Source of the DNA: Arenibacter certesii DSM 19833
GTDB taxonomy: Bacteria; Bacteroidota; Bacteroidia; Flavobacteriales; Flavobacteriaceae
Direction of reading: 5' to 3'
Assembly: GCF_000429545.1 (NCBI RefSeq)
Contig: NZ_AUCB01000016.1
Location: 44,322 to 108,321, forward strand
Length of the DNA: 64,000 bases
In this document: in pieces, positions 27,227 through 36,120 of the stretch
How positions within the stretch are numbered: position 1 is the first letter of the stretch
How the letters are laid out: every line of letters begins with the position of its first letter
Notes under the pieces: model-generated
Database searches by the model: none
What the model saw: only the letters and a program-made list of their open reading frames with translations
What the model was told of the DNA's origin: nothing
Position numbers and translations under genes: made by a program

Positions 27227-28501
27227 TTAAATTTCTGGTATATAAATGGTAAAAACTGCCCCCTGCCCTACCCCCGAAGAAGCCGAGATATATCCATTGT
27301 GGTTCTCTACTATTTTTTTCACTATGGCCAAACCTATTCCAGTTCCACTATATTCGCTCTTACCGTGCAATCTTTGAAATAATTGGAATATTTTTTCACT
27401 GTACTCTTGCGCAAAACCAATTCCGTTATCAGTAATTACAATGCGGCAGTAGCTTTTATCCCTTTTTTTAGGAACCTCATCAATATCTAAATCCGTGATT
27501 ATATCACTTTCTATCTTTATTTGGGGACTTTGACCAGGCCTGCTGAATTTTAAGGCGTTACTAATTAGGTTATTTAATAGTTGGCGAAATTGAAAAGTAA
27601 TTACATTTACTTTACATGATGAAATTAAATTAATTGAGGCATCATTTAGCTCTATTTCCTCCATCAACTCCAACTTAACATCCTCCAAAACAGACGATAG
27701 TTCAACCATTTCGAATACACCTTTTACGGTATCTGTTCGTGAATACGCCAACAAATCTTGGATTAGGTCTTGCATTCTTTTTGCAGACCCTATAATTCTA
27801 TTAAAATAATCCTTCCCGGTATCCGAGACATCATTCAGCTCCCTCTCCATTATACGGGAAGAGTACAGCTGTATTTTTCGTAAAGGTTCTTGCAAGTCGT
27901 GTGAAGCAACATAAGCAAATGAGGCCAACTCTTTATTGTTTTGATTTAGCTCATTATTTTTTTTCTCTAAATTATCCTGATACTCTAAAATTACCTCTTC
28001 ATTCCTTTTCTTCTCAGTAAGGTCCGTGAAAATTATACCAACGGTAGCTATATGAGGCCTTAAGGAGGTTAAATACACAAATACAGGGATTATCTTCCCA
28101 TTTACCGTTAAATTAATCTCCCCTTTTGTTTTCTTTTGCAGAGATCCCTGGAATAATTTATCGAATTTTAATTTAGAATCCTCACCAATAAAATCCGTAA
28201 TGGAAGAACCTATCATTTGATTGTAGGAAGATTCCATTAATTCACAAAAATAGGGGTTGGTATAGACAATCAGTCCATCTTCGGTTACATTTATAGCACC
28301 TTCACTAAATTCCTCTATCAATACCCTATACGCATAATCTCCACTCTGCAATGTATAGACTTGAGACTGGTTGTCCTTATTAATGGCGAAGGCATCTACT
28401 TCCCCCATTTTAATGGCTTCCACCATTTGTTCGGAGTCTATTAATTGTTGTTCCAACTCCTCAATCCTAGTTAACAGTTCTTCGCGGGATAGTTCTCTCA
28501 T
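27227..28501 (-). CDS. PAS sensor histidine kinase of the kai operon
   Basis: 424 residues, soluble. Residues 1-60 hold a coiled coil and the segment IKMGEVDAFAI, followed by a PAS domain (about 61-165) and a coiled-coil linker. The HisKA domain has His201 in ASHDLQEPLRK, and the ATPase domain the N box around Asn311 (QLLNNLISNALKFS), the G1 box DNGIG (358-362) and the G2 box GTGIGLA (386-392). All catalytic elements are intact. The start codon overlaps the kaiB stop as ATGA, so it is translationally coupled to the Kai genes. It is probably the input or output kinase of the KaiC module; no partner response regulator is adjacent. Confidence 0.92.
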   Translation of the reverse strand: MRELSREELLTRIEELEQQLIDSEQMVEAIKMGEVDAFAINKDNQSQVYTLQSGDYAYRVLIEEFSEGAINVTEDGLIVYTNPYFCELMESSYNQMIGSSITDFIGEDSKLKFDKLFQGSLQKKTKGEINLTVNGKIIPVFVYLTSLRPHIATVGIIFTDLTEKKRNEEVILEYQDNLEKKNNELNQNNKELASFAYVASHDLQEPLRKIQLYSSRIMERELNDVSDTGKDYFNRIIGSAKRMQDLIQDLLAYSRTDTVKGVFEMVELSSVLEDVKLELMEEIELNDASINLISSCKVNVITFQFRQLLNNLISNALKFSRPGQSPQIKIESDIITDLDIDEVPKKRDKSYCRIVITDNGIGFAQEYSEKIFQLFQRLHGKSEYSGTGIGLAIVKKIVENHNGYISASSGVGQGAVFTIYIPEI

Positions 28502-28815
28502 GAAGCTCCTTTAATTTTAAGCCCTAAAGCTTTTACCACTTTATCCGTGTCGGACAAATTACCAATCAACGTTTTTCTTGGCAAGGGAAAATGTTTAATT
28601 AAGGAAGGGCTAAAAACGATATGCTCTTCCGCTGCCAAATCGGGATTTTTATAAATATCAATTATTTCCAACTGAAATGCGCCCTCAAGATGTTCGTCAC
28701 AAAGATGTTTTATGTTTTCTATGGCCACCATAGAGTTGGCCGACATACCGGATACGTAAAGCTGAAGCACCAATTTGCCCTCTGCAACCATCTTTATGTT
28801 TTCATCTTTGTTCAT
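28498..28815 (-). CDS. kaiB: divergent KaiB-like protein
   Basis: 105 residues with the KaiB thioredoxin-like fold: LQLYVSGMSANSMVAIENI, EIIDIYKNPDLAAEEHIVFSPSL, and GNLSDTDKVVKALGL. It is more divergent than the other KaiB in this operon (for example FSPSLIKHFPLPRKTLIGNLS against the canonical ATPTL..PPVRRIIGDLS), with an N-terminal extension of about a dozen residues. KaiB proteins switch fold to bind phosphorylated KaiC. A one-base TAATG overlap joins it to the kaiB upstream, and an ATGA overlap joins it to the kinase downstream. Confidence 0.88.
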   Translation of the reverse strand: MNKDENIKMVAEGKLVLQLYVSGMSANSMVAIENIKHLCDEHLEGAFQLEIIDIYKNPDLAAEEHIVFSPSLIKHFPLPRKTLIGNLSDTDKVVKALGLKIKGAS

Positions 28816-29120
28816 TAATAAACACCTTTTTTATTACCTAAAGGACGAATATTTAATCCTACCAATACTCTTTCCTCGTTAGAAAGGTCACCAATAATCT
28901 TTCTAAGGGGTTCCGGGAATTTACGAACCAATGTGGGAATGGCAAATATTTGATCGCCTTCCGCTAGTTGTGGTTGTTTTAATAAATCTATAACCTCTAT
29001 AGTATAGTTGTCATTTAAGTGTTCCTTACAATATTTCGTGATATTTTGTAATGCAGTAACAGACTTTGGCGTCTGTCCGGCTATATATAATCGTAATTCA
29101 AATTTTTCAGTTTTTACCAT
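28815..29120 (-). CDS. kaiB: KaiB circadian-clock-family protein
   Basis: 101 residues that track cyanobacterial KaiB closely: [43 protein letters not shown], then [18 protein letters not shown]. The residues of the fold-switched C-terminal half are conserved in type. It binds KaiC in cyanobacteria and, together with KaiA, sets the phosphorylation cycle. No kaiA is present in this window. It lies 25 bp after kaiC and overlaps the second kaiB by one base. Confidence 0.94.
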   Translation of the reverse strand: MVKTEKFELRLYIAGQTPKSVTALQNITKYCKEHLNDNYTIEVIDLLKQPQLAEGDQIFAIPTLVRKFPEPLRKIIGDLSNEERVLVGLNIRPLGNKKGVY

Positions 29121-29145
29121 TTCTCTTCGAGATTATTAAATACGT

Positions 29146-30567
29146 CTATTTTTCGACTAATTGAAAGCCAGAGTCAGCTATTAAAAATTTTTTTTGACCA
29201 TTAAAATGTCCCATTCCTCTAGCCTTAATGATTAAAATATTCCTTTGCCATTTATTCTGTTCATTTACATTGCTTAAATCAATCCAATTATCCGCGAGGG
29301 AGGAAACTGCTTCCACTGTAGTGTCTGAATAAAAATTTTCCTTATTTTGGGTTAGGGAGGTAAACAATGCATTGACCTCATTAACTTTTAACATATCCAT
29401 TAACCGAACAAGCATGGCCCTCACTTCGCTAGAATTGCCTACAGTTATAAGACTGCTTATTGGATCGATTATAACGGTTTTTGGTTTAAATTCTGCCATA
29501 AGTTTATGTAATGTAAGTAAGTGCATTTCCAGACCTTGCAACGATGGCCTTGAAGAATGGATATGCAATAGATTATCATTGACCTGAGATCTTAAATCCA
29601 ACCCAATGGTCAACAAATTCCGAATAAGTTGCTCCGGAGATTCCTCAAAAGAAAAATAAAGCACTGGTTCCTTTCTATGGCAACTGGCAAGCGCAAAATA
29701 GGAAGCCAAAATTGTTTTGGCGGTTCCCGCCGTTCCGGTTATTAGTGTACTACTACCTTTATAAATTCCTCTTTTGGCAAATAAATTATCAATGGCCGGC
29801 AAATTGAAGGAAATAAGCTCTGATGGAGATTTATAATCTAATTTTAGGGAAGTAACAGGAAGTACAGAAATCCCATCCTCGTCTATTAAAAAGGGATATT
29901 CATTTGTACCATGGGTAGAGCCCCTATATTTCACTATCCGTAATCTTCTAGTCGCAATTTGATCGATTATCCTAAAATCCAATAAAATAACACAGTCTGA
30001 TACATATTCTTCCAGTCCGTGCCTGGTAAGGGATCCTTCACCCCTTTCCCCAGTTATAATGGCAGTTACTCCTTTATCTTTTAACCATTGAAATAATCGT
30101 CTTATTTCAGAGCGCAACCACACACTGTTTTCCATGCCCGTAAAAAGGGATTCTACCGTATCTAGTACTACCCTTTTGGCACCAATGGAATCTATGGCAT
30201 AATTCAGTCTAATAAATAGAGCTTCTAGATCATATTCTCCCGTTTCTTCTATTTCTGAACGTTCTATCCGAACATGATCTACTTTTAACTTTTTTTGCTT
30301 CTTTAGCTCTTCCAAATCAAAACCTAAAGACCGTACATTCTGGGACAGATCAGCAGAGGTTTCTTCAAAACTCATAAAAACTCCCGGTTCATTTTCCTCT
30401 AGAATACCTTTTACCAAAAACTGCATGGCAAACAAGGTTTTGCCACAGCCGGCGCTACCGCATATTAGAACAGGTCTGTTCTTAGGGAAGCCCCCATTTG
30501 TAATTTCGTCCAATCCACTTATTCCTGTAGATGTTTTAGGGAACACTTTGATTTGATCATGAATCAT
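29146..30567 (-). CDS. kaiC: KaiC circadian-clock-family ATPase/kinase
   Basis: 473 residues with two RecA-like domains, CI and CII. CI has Walker A GSAGCGKT (37-44) and the catalytic glutamates E68-E69. CII has the Walker A variant GTAGTAKT (278-285) and glutamates E308-E309 in FEES. Aligned by eye to Synechococcus KaiC, the phosphorylation pair S431/T432 corresponds to Ser422-Ser423 in VSSLADNW, and T426 to Thr417. So kinase activity is plausible. It is the first gene of kaiC-kaiB-kaiB-kinase. In bacteria outside cyanobacteria such modules have been tied to stress fitness or to daily timing; which applies here is unknown. Confidence 0.95.
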   Translation of the reverse strand: MIHDQIKVFPKTSTGISGLDEITNGGFPKNRPVLICGSAGCGKTLFAMQFLVKGILEENEPGVFMSFEETSADLSQNVRSLGFDLEELKKQKKLKVDHVRIERSEIEETGEYDLEALFIRLNYAIDSIGAKRVVLDTVESLFTGMENSVWLRSEIRRLFQWLKDKGVTAIITGERGEGSLTRHGLEEYVSDCVILLDFRIIDQIATRRLRIVKYRGSTHGTNEYPFLIDEDGISVLPVTSLKLDYKSPSELISFNLPAIDNLFAKRGIYKGSSTLITGTAGTAKTILASYFALASCHRKEPVLYFSFEESPEQLIRNLLTIGLDLRSQVNDNLLHIHSSRPSLQGLEMHLLTLHKLMAEFKPKTVIIDPISSLITVGNSSEVRAMLVRLMDMLKVNEVNALFTSLTQNKENFYSDTTVEAVSSLADNWIDLSNVNEQNKWQRNILIIKARGMGHFNGQKKFLIADSGFQLVEK

Positions 30568-30592
30568 TAAAAAAGAAATTTATGTTTATAGT

Positions 30593-30642
30593 ATCCTTAA
30601 TTAATCGATTAAAATATACATTTTAATCGATTAATTAAGGAT
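30593..30642. repeat. perfect 50-bp palindrome upstream of kaiC
   Basis: Two perfectly complementary 23-nt arms (30593-30615 and 30620-30642) are separated by the four bases ATAC. The arms are AT-rich and themselves contain TTAATCGATTAA, so the dyad is nested. It lies 25 bp before the kaiC start codon. It could be an operator for a dimeric regulator, or, if transcribed, a long hairpin in the kaiC leader. It is not a terminator for any neighbour, because no gene ends beside it and valS has its own stem-loop at 31129-31163. Confidence 0.85.
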
Positions 30643-31128
30643 TAGAATTAAATATTATACAACCAACATATACTGCGCCTATTATATTGTTAGCTTATAC
30701 AGATACCCATGGTTGATTATAAACCCACAGTGAAAGGAAGAATTAAAATTGCATTCATTTTGAAGTTTAATATGAAGGCCAAGTTACTATATATTATTAC
30801 ACTTTCAATATCAAGGATAATTCTCTAAAGATATTGGCCCAGTTATTCAGGATTACTTTAAGCCCGGTGCCGTAATAACAGCACCGAAAAACCAAAATTA
30901 AAATACGTGCGCTTTGCTTCTAAGCTCCAACTTTTTTTAAATAAATCCTCACAGGTGTTAGCACGAGATTATATGTATGTTGCAAACTGTATTTTTATAA
31001 TTCTCAAATATAGATTTTCAGTCTATTACCTGTGGACGCTATCCATAATATTAGTAGTACAAAACCACATTTATTACTCATGGGCGACAACAATAGGAGG
31101 ACAAGGAAGTTAAAATACTGACATAAAT
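30643..31128. other. intergenic region upstream of kai operon
   Basis: About 490 bp without a convincing gene. It holds a 6-bp GC-rich stem (CGGTGC 30865-30870 / GCACCG 30881-30886) and, next to it, CAAAATTA (30893-30900), a minus-strand match to TAnnTTTG that could drive a long kai leader. A 68-codon GTG-started frame at 30907-31113 is not supported by any recognisable sequence. Confidence 0.4.
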
Positions 31129-31163
31129 AAAGAGCCTTAATTATTATTTAATTAAGGCTCTTT
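31129..31163 (-). terminator. terminator of valS
   Basis: A perfect 15-bp stem (31129-31143 / 31149-31163) with a 5-nt loop, containing GAGCCTTAATTA, 29 bp past the valS stop. On the minus strand TTTATTTATG follows. Confidence 0.7.
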
Positions 31164-31191
31164 TACCATGATCTTTATCCTACAGCAATTT

Positions 31192-33822
31192 TTACTGCAG
31201 ATTTTCCAAACTCTTCGTCAGTGTTTCAATTTTGGCAATAGCATCTGCCTCTTTTTTACGTTCAATGGATATTACCTGTTCTGGAGCATTGTTAACAAAC
31301 CTTTCATTGGATAGTTTCTTTTGCACGGAAACCAAAAAGCCCTTGGTATACTTTAGTTCATCTTGCAGCTTAACGATCTCTGCTTCTACATCTATTGCCC
31401 CGGACATAGGAATGAAGTATTCGTTGGATTTCACCCTAAAGGTAAGTGCACCATCCACAGAGGAGTCTACATAAGCTATTTGGGAGACATTGGTGAGTTT
31501 TGCAATTACCACATCCCATTCCTTGCTAATATTTCCTTCGTTTAATACAGAAAGCTCCAAAGATTCCTTCATAGGAATATTCTTTTCCTTACGAATAGTT
31601 CTAATACCCGAAACCACTTCAGAAGCAAAATCAAAGCCCGCAATCAGATCTTCGTCAACAGCCTGCACTTCTGGCCATTTTGCAACTACAAGTGCCTCTT
31701 CTGGGCTACGCTTGGTAATATGTTGCCATACCTCTTCTGTAAGGAAAGGCATAAACGGGTGTAACAATTTAAGGTTACCTTCAAAAATCTGGATTACGGC
31801 ATCAAAGGTGGTGCGATCTATCGGTTGTTGGTACGCCGGCTTAATAATTTCTAACAACCAAGAACTATAGTCGTCCCAAATTAATTTATATATCGCCATT
31901 AAGGCATCGGAAATACGATATTTACTAAAGTGGTCTTCAATTTCCACCAATGCTTTATTAAACTTAGCGGTATACCATTCAATACCAAGCTTTGACGCTT
32001 CTGGTTGCGGCAGATCAGCAACCTCCCAACCCTTTAGTAATCGGAAACCATTCCATATTTTATTGGCAAAGTTTTTTCCTTGCTGGCAAAGCGCCTCATC
32101 AAACATAAGATCGTTTCCAGCTGCCGAGCTCAACAAGAGCCCCACGCGCACTCCATCGGCACCATAATCCTTAATCAACTGTAAGGCATCTGGTGAATTC
32201 CCTAGGGATTTAGACATTTTACGGCGTTGTTTATCACGCACCAAACCAGTAAGGTATACATTTTGGAATGGCCTCTCATCCCGATATTCATATCCGGATA
32301 CAATCATTCTGGCCACCCAAAAGAATAAAATATCTGGACCGGTCACCAAGTCATTGGTAGGATAGTAATAATTTACCTCCTCATTATCTGGTTCTAAAAT
32401 ACCATTAAACACACTAATTGGCCATATCCATGAGGAAAACCAAGTATCCAAAGCATCTTCATCCTGTCTTAACGCTTCTACGGTTAAATTTGGATTTCCA
32501 GATTTTTTCTTTGCCAATGCTAACGCTAGCTCTTTACTTTCCGCTACCACAAAATCGTCCTGCCCATCTCCAAAATAGTAAGCCGGAATCTGCTGTCCCC
32601 ACCATAACTGTCTAGAAATATTCCAGTCCCGGATATTTTCCATCCAATGGCGATAGGTATTCTCAAATTTCTTAGGGAACAACTTCACCTCTTTATCCTC
32701 CAATACCGCTTTTATAGCAGGCTTGGCCAAATCTTCCATACGCAGAAACCACTGATCAGATAATCTTGGTTCTATCACCGCTTTGGTCCTCTCCGAGGTT
32801 CCTACCTTATTTAGGTGATTCTCCGTTTTAACTAAAAAGCCCTTCTCTTCCAATTCCTTGGTAATGGCTTTGCGCACTACAAAACGATCCTGACCTTCAT
32901 AGTGTAGGCCATAACTATTTAAAGTGGCATCCTCGTTAAAAATATCTATAGTCTCTAGATTGTGCTTATCCCCTAATTCCTTATCATTTACATCATGTGC
33001 CGGTGTCACTTTAAGACAGCCCGTACCAAATTCAACATCTACATATTCATCCTCTATAATAGGAATTACCCTATTGCAGATTGGTACTATTGCCTTTTTC
33101 CCTCTTAAATGGGCATAGCGCTCATCGTTAGGGTTAATACAAATTGCAGTATCCCCTAGAATGGTTTCGGGCCTGGTGGTCGCAATGGTTAAAGTATCCT
33201 CCGAACCCTGTATCTTGTAAGACAGATAATACAATAAGCCTTGTCTTTCTTCATAGATTACTTCTTCATCGGACAAAGTGGTCTTTGCTTCAGGATCCCA
33301 GTTAACCATTCGGTAACCCCTATAAATAAGACCTTTATTAAATAAATCTACAAAAACCTTGATCACGGAGGCTGACATATTGGCATCCATTGTAAACTTA
33401 GTTCGATCCCAGTCACAGGAACAGCCTAGCTTTTTTAGTTGTTCCAAGATAACACCTCCGTATTCGTGGGTCCAGTCCCAGGCATGCCCAAGGAACTCTT
33501 CCCTACTAAGGTCTTTTTTCTCTATCCCTTGTTCTTTTAGTTTCGCTACTACTTTAGCTTCGGTAGCAATGGAGGCATGGTCTGTTCCCGGCACCCAGCA
33601 GGCGTTCTTCCCCATTAAACGGGCTCTACGTATCAAGACATCCTGAATAGTATTGTTAAGCATATGCCCCATATGTAATACCCCTGTAACATTTGGAGGC
33701 GGAATAACTATGGTGTACGGCTCTCTTTCATCCGGCTCGGAATGAAAGTAATTATGCTTGATCCAATAGTCGTACCACTGACCTTCTATGGTCTGCGGGT
33801 CGTATTTTGAAGGTATTCCCAT
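31192..33822 (-). CDS. valS: valyl-tRNA synthetase
   Basis: 876 residues, class I aminoacyl-tRNA synthetase charging tRNA-Val. The HIGH motif appears as [16 protein letters not shown] near residue 41-56 and the KMSKS motif as [16 protein letters not shown] near 535. The editing (CP1) domain with [13 protein letters not shown] follows the first motif. The C-terminal coiled-coil arm (residues 810-876) that grips the tRNA is present. Single gene, with its own promoter and terminator. Confidence 0.97.
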   Translation of the reverse strand: MGIPSKYDPQTIEGQWYDYWIKHNYFHSEPDEREPYTIVIPPPNVTGVLHMGHMLNNTIQDVLIRRARLMGKNACWVPGTDHASIATEAKVVAKLKEQGIEKKDLSREEFLGHAWDWTHEYGGVILEQLKKLGCSCDWDRTKFTMDANMSASVIKVFVDLFNKGLIYRGYRMVNWDPEAKTTLSDEEVIYEERQGLLYYLSYKIQGSEDTLTIATTRPETILGDTAICINPNDERYAHLRGKKAIVPICNRVIPIIEDEYVDVEFGTGCLKVTPAHDVNDKELGDKHNLETIDIFNEDATLNSYGLHYEGQDRFVVRKAITKELEEKGFLVKTENHLNKVGTSERTKAVIEPRLSDQWFLRMEDLAKPAIKAVLEDKEVKLFPKKFENTYRHWMENIRDWNISRQLWWGQQIPAYYFGDGQDDFVVAESKELALALAKKKSGNPNLTVEALRQDEDALDTWFSSWIWPISVFNGILEPDNEEVNYYYPTNDLVTGPDILFFWVARMIVSGYEYRDERPFQNVYLTGLVRDKQRRKMSKSLGNSPDALQLIKDYGADGVRVGLLLSSAAGNDLMFDEALCQQGKNFANKIWNGFRLLKGWEVADLPQPEASKLGIEWYTAKFNKALVEIEDHFSKYRISDALMAIYKLIWDDYSSWLLEIIKPAYQQPIDRTTFDAVIQIFEGNLKLLHPFMPFLTEEVWQHITKRSPEEALVVAKWPEVQAVDEDLIAGFDFASEVVSGIRTIRKEKNIPMKESLELSVLNEGNISKEWDVVIAKLTNVSQIAYVDSSVDGALTFRVKSNEYFIPMSGAIDVEAEIVKLQDELKYTKGFLVSVQKKLSNERFVNNAPEQVISIERKKEADAIAKIETLTKSLENLQ

Positions 33823-33929
33823 TTTTTGGAACAGTTTTTGTTACCCTAATAGGGCGATTACTAAATGATTACTATTTTAATGTTACTTGAGGTAGTCCTA
33901 TGGTTTTTTGCCGAGTTAGAAATACGAAA

Positions 33930-33959
33930 CAAAAATAAGTAACGTTATTACATAACAAA
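33930..33959 (-). promoter_or_regulatory. promoter of valS
   Basis: Minus strand: TTTG (33959-33956), 18-bp spacer, TATTTTTG (33937-33930). Both boxes fit the Bacteroidota consensus. The start of transcription near 33925 gives a leader of about 100 nt, long enough to hold a regulatory structure, though I recognise no T-box. Confidence 0.6.
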
Positions 33960-33987
33960 AGAATTTCTGAGGTTCATTAAAAACATT

Positions 33988-33995
33988 TACTTTTG
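33988..33995 (+). promoter_or_regulatory. -7 element of DUF1573 gene
   Basis: TACTTTTG fits TAnnTTTG, 20 bp before the ATG at 34016. It lies back to back with the valS promoter. Confidence 0.45.
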
Positions 33996-34015
33996 AAATT
34001 CACCCAAAACTAAAA

Positions 34016-34405
34016 ATGATGAAAAAATTACTACTAGTTTTATTTATTGGTCTATTAGGATTTGGCCTAACCGCTCAAGAAAATGGAGCAAAGATTAAAT
34101 TTAAGTCAGACACCGTAGATTACGGAGAAATTGCAAAAGGCAGTGATGGCTTAAGAGTTTTTGAATTCACCAATACCGGAAACGCACCTCTAATAATAAG
34201 CAAGGTAAGCTCTACTTGTGGATGTACAATTCCAAAAAAGCCCGAAGCACCTATCTTACCTGGAAAAACAGGAGAGATCCAAGTGAAATATGACACTAAT
34301 AGAGTTGGTCCCATTAGAAAAGCCATTACGGTCATTTCCAATGCAGACACCCCAACAGTAGTATTAAAATTAAAAGGGGAGATTAAGGCGGAACCAGGCA
34401 AGTAA
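34016..34405 (+). CDS. DUF1573 secreted protein
   Basis: 129 residues. A signal peptide (LLLVLFIGLLGFGLTAQ) is followed by one immunoglobulin-like DUF1573 domain with KFKSDTVDYGEIAKGSDG, FTNTGNAPLIISKVSSTCGC and GKTGEIQVKYDT. Such single-domain proteins are very common in Bacteroidota and lie in the periplasm or at the surface; their job is undefined. Two start codons (ATGATG) are adjacent. Confidence 0.9.
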   Translation: MMKKLLLVLFIGLLGFGLTAQENGAKIKFKSDTVDYGEIAKGSDGLRVFEFTNTGNAPLIISKVSSTCGCTIPKKPEAPILPGKTGEIQVKYDTNRVGPIRKAITVISNADTPTVVLKLKGEIKAEPGK

Positions 34406-34428
34406 AAAAACCTACAATAACTTTCCTA

Positions 34429-34474
34429 AAACTTGTTCTTTGGATAATTTAATCCACAGAACAAGTTTTTTTTT
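34429..34474 (+). terminator. terminator after DUF1573 gene
   Basis: 11-bp stem (AAACTTGTTCT / AGAACAAGTTT) extended inside by GGAT/ATCC, followed by a run of T that reaches the stop codon of the converging protease gene. Confidence 0.75.
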
Positions 34475-35807
34475 ATTTAAACATCTTTTTAAGCACGTAG
34501 GATACCGTTACATCGCTTCCTAAACGACCTACTTGAACCTTAACCCACTTCCCCTCCTTTTCATTCAGCATTTTTAGGATTTCCTGTAGTTCATAATTAT
34601 GGATTTTTTTACCGTTAACAGCCAAAATAATATCCCCTTCACGCAACCCAGCTTCATGTCCGGGACTTCCCGCACGTATTCCGGATACAATTATTTCTGG
34701 AACTACAGTTAGTCGGGTCTTATCTTCGAAAAGAATTTGAACAGTGCCAAAAGAATCGCCCTTTTCTATAGCAACGCCTCTAGCATCGGCAATACGCTCA
34801 GAAATAAAGCGCATACCGTTATGTTGCAGATCTATTCCACTAAGATTATAATTAAAGGGATCGTTGAACATACGGTTCTTACGGAGACTAATTGTACCGG
34901 CACCGTAGTTATATATAGCTGTAAACCTTTTTAGGACTTCCCCTCCCAAGCTACCGTTTCTCTCCCCTAAACTACTAATGGCACTAAAATATTCCATATC
35001 TGGAAAGGCGGTCTTGGCCTCGTTCAATTGGAAGTTGCCCAGAACAAGTCCTTTTATCTTAGTCCTTTTTCCATAAACCGCTCCGCTTAATCCTTGCCCT
35101 AAAAAATCTTCGTAATGATTTAGTGGTACGTTCAGCCCTCTTTCCTCATCTGAAAACAACCAAAGCGCATCAGAACTACCAGAATCTACCAATAGTCTAA
35201 CGGGAATATTTTGATTGTCATCCATAACCACCTTTCCTTCCAAATAGGCTTTATTTTTTTCAATGAGCAGTGGCAAAGTTTGTATTTTGGTAGATTTCTT
35301 AGGCTTATATTGATGCGGGTCGTATAGTTTAATTATTTGTGAAGCGTAATTAATGGACACCACAAAATCACGGAACAAGTCATAACCTATAATTCCGTGC
35401 ACCACTACCCCTAATCTGGGGGAAAAGTTAAGTGCTCTATCCATCACCACGTACAATAATTGCTTATTGTTCCTAGTGTTCCCAATTTGAAAGGTATTAT
35501 TGGAAGATTTTAATGCCTTTATCGGATCTCCGTTCCCCAGCCCCCTAATGGTCACCTCTGTTACATCATTAATCTGTATGGAATCTTGATCGGAGATATT
35601 AAAAAGAATGGGATTATTTACTCCGGAATCCAATATAAAGGAAAGTTTTGCCCCATTTACATCCACGGGAATAAGAATGAGGTTGTTTACGAGTTTAAAT
35701 TTTACCTTTTCATATTTTTTACCGTGAGGCAAAGTGTATTGTTGGGCACATAAGAAAACTGGTAAACAAAAAAGCAAAAACCAAGAACGTTTAATGAAGG
35801 GGTTCAT
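34473..35807 (-). CDS. secreted retropepsin-like aspartyl protease with PDZ domain
   Basis: 444 residues. Signal peptide (SWFLLFCLPVFLCAQQ). Two retroviral-type aspartyl protease half-sites: D60-S61-G62 in FILDSGVNNPI and D208-S209-G210 in LLVDSGSSDALW, so a single chain supplies both active-site aspartates, as in pepsins. The C-terminal PDZ domain (about 355-440) includes GSPGHEAGLREGDIILAVNG. This two-DSG plus PDZ architecture is frequent in flavobacteria; the substrate is not known. It converges on the DUF1573 gene. Confidence 0.88.
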   Translation of the reverse strand: MNPFIKRSWFLLFCLPVFLCAQQYTLPHGKKYEKVKFKLVNNLILIPVDVNGAKLSFILDSGVNNPILFNISDQDSIQINDVTEVTIRGLGNGDPIKALKSSNNTFQIGNTRNNKQLLYVVMDRALNFSPRLGVVVHGIIGYDLFRDFVVSINYASQIIKLYDPHQYKPKKSTKIQTLPLLIEKNKAYLEGKVVMDDNQNIPVRLLVDSGSSDALWLFSDEERGLNVPLNHYEDFLGQGLSGAVYGKRTKIKGLVLGNFQLNEAKTAFPDMEYFSAISSLGERNGSLGGEVLKRFTAIYNYGAGTISLRKNRMFNDPFNYNLSGIDLQHNGMRFISERIADARGVAIEKGDSFGTVQILFEDKTRLTVVPEIIVSGIRAGSPGHEAGLREGDIILAVNGKKIHNYELQEILKMLNEKEGKWVKVQVGRLGSDVTVSYVLKKMFK

Positions 35808-36120
35808 GTCTTTTCGTTTTAATCCATTCTATTAAATTTACGATTTTATCAGCAGTTTTCCTCCTTATTTAACAGTTCTAAAGGACAGAAAACAACTTGC
35901 AACGCTAAACTATAGGCACAGTGCATATTTCCAGATCAGTTTTTCCGATGCAACCTTTCTATTAGAAACTCATTATGTTATACTGATGAGCCTATTTAAG
36001 TGAGCACGTAATGAGAAAGCTTTAATGACAGTTATTTTAAAAACAATTTAGATTAAAATTTATATGATTCTATTGTTTTCTCCACCCCTATTTCTCATTT
36101 TTGTGTAAAATATAATACAT
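35808..36120. other. divergent intergenic region
   Basis: 313 bp between the aspartyl protease and the aminotransferase genes. AT-rich; no full promoter consensus, hairpin or repeat stands out. Confidence 0.3.

Noticed and set aside
27095..27382. 95-codon plus-strand frame over the kinase C-terminus
   Set aside because: It overlaps the 3' end of the histidine kinase and has no motif.
30907..31113. A 68-codon GTG-started plus-strand frame in the kaiC/valS gap
   Set aside because: No recognisable domain, GTG start, hydrophobic but irregular; the DNA is AT-rich intergenic. Not enough to call a gene.
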